A stretch of DNA of 6,149 nucleotides from Bacillota bacterium (GTDB lineage: Bacteria > Bacillota > Clostridia > Clostridiales > Clostridiaceae), in contig JAEXSY010000191.1 in the NCBI GenBank assembly GCA_023440105.1, forward strand, positions 1 to 6,149. The letters run 5' to 3'. This document shows, one piece after another, positions 5,605 to 6,149 of this stretch. The position numbers were made by a program, and so were the translations under genes. The notes below the pieces were generated by a model. The model ran no database searches. It saw nothing but the letters and a program-made list of their open reading frames with translations, and was not told the origin of the DNA. The number at the start of each line of letters is the position of its first letter. Within the stretch, counting starts at the first letter, position 1.

Positions 5605-6149
5605 ATGGAAGTTATATGTTCAATTGGTCCTAATATTAGAAGAAAAGAAGATTTAGCTATGTTAGCAGAAGGTGGGATGACCTCAGCAAGATTTAACTTT
5701 GCTCACATAAAAGAAGAAAACTATTCTTACACTAGAGAGCAGATGGAATTTCTTAAAAAAAAATATCCTGAGGTTAATATTATACAGGATTTACAGGGGA
5801 GTAAGCTTAGAATCTCCAGTAGATTTTCTAAGGAATTTCTTGCGTCTAAGGGACAGGAAATATATTTTTCAACAGAAGGATATTATGTATCCAATAGAGC
5901 TATTGCAGAGGAATTCAATATAATCCCTATCAGTTCACCTCAGAACAAATTTAATTTTAGCAATGTAAAAGCTATTTTAATTAAGGATAGGACCATGGAG
6001 TTCTCCTGCCTCAGCAGCAGTGAAGAGGGACAAGTTATAAAAACTCAGGTAATAAGAGGTGGAATTATCAGAGCTGAGAAGGGTGTTAATGCCATAGGCT
6101 TTAAAAGAGAGCAATTTAGTTTGTCATTAAAGGACAAAAAAGATATATT
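5605..6149 (+). CDS. Divergent pyruvate kinase family protein, 3'-truncated by window edge
   Basis: The frame runs open from ATG 5605 to the window end, giving 181 residues of a protein that would be about 350-480 in a full pyruvate kinase. Pyruvate kinase transfers phosphate from PEP to ADP in glycolysis. Recognisable family blocks are ICSIGPNIR (4-12, compare the usual CTIGPAS), GGMTSARFNFAH (23-34, usual GMNVARxNFSH), IQDLQGSKLRI (60-70, usual DTKGPEIR or DLQGPKIR), and RGGIIRAEKGVNAIGF then LSLKDKKDI, matching the end of the beta-barrel B domain and the return to the TIM barrel. Changes from the norm are Ala33 for the K+-ligand Ser, Ser66 for Pro, and ILIKDRTME where the B domain usually has a DDG motif. 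Leu63, Gln64, Lys67 and Ile70 match the residue set of K+-independent pyruvate kinases. A weak AGGTGA (5593-5598) precedes the ATG. It may be a paralogue with altered activity rather than the main glycolytic enzyme; the catalytic C-terminal half is not visible. Confidence 0.75.
   Translation, partial: MEVICSIGPNIRRKEDLAMLAEGGMTSARFNFAHIKEENYSYTREQMEFLKKKYPEVNIIQDLQGSKLRISSRFSKEFLASKGQEIYFSTEGYYVSNRAIAEEFNIIPISSPQNKFNFSNVKAILIKDRTMEFSCLSSSEEGQVIKTQVIRGGIIRAEKGVNAIGFKREQFSLSLKDKKDI

Overview
The window is low-GC DNA with strong GGAGG-type ribosome binding sites, frequent GTG/TTG start-like codons and AT-rich promoters. Several products read like Clostridia or related Firmicutes proteins: a clostridial-style RNase Z, a YkpA/YbiT-type ABC-F protein, a DUF3810 membrane protein and a SRAP protein. 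It looks like an ordinary chromosomal segment. I see no insertion sequence, prophage, CRISPR array, tRNA or rRNA.

Layout, left to right. (1) The 3' part of an RNase Z gene (rnz, +), whose 5' end lies outside the window. (2) A broken gene at about 877-1151: a strong ribosome binding site and seven codons, then a stop, then in another frame about 85 codons matching the C-terminus of a class I SAM-dependent methyltransferase. (3) A 207-residue P-loop kinase (+) related to deoxynucleoside monophosphate and dephospho-CoA kinases, followed by a terminator hairpin. (4) An ABC-F ATPase of the YkpA/YbiT type (+). (5) Convergent to it, across a 14-bp-stem terminator, a SRAP (YedK/HMCES) DNA-protein crosslink repair gene (-). 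(6) Divergent from SRAP, a DUF3810 membrane-anchored putative zinc peptidase (+). (7) The 5' part of a divergent pyruvate-kinase-family gene (+), cut by the window end.

The genes do not form one pathway. rnz, the methyltransferase remnant and the kinase share a strand and could once have been co-transcribed. The ABC-F, SRAP, DUF3810 and pyruvate-kinase-like genes each appear to have their own promoter region. No wholly new multi-gene system is visible. The most interesting points lie inside single proteins: a C-terminal QLSLF on the SRAP protein that matches the bacterial sliding-clamp-binding consensus, an ABC-F protein in which every visible element of one composite ATP site is degenerate (including a natural Walker B Glu-to-Gln change), and a pyruvate kinase homologue with a K+-independent-type residue set plus further active-site changes.
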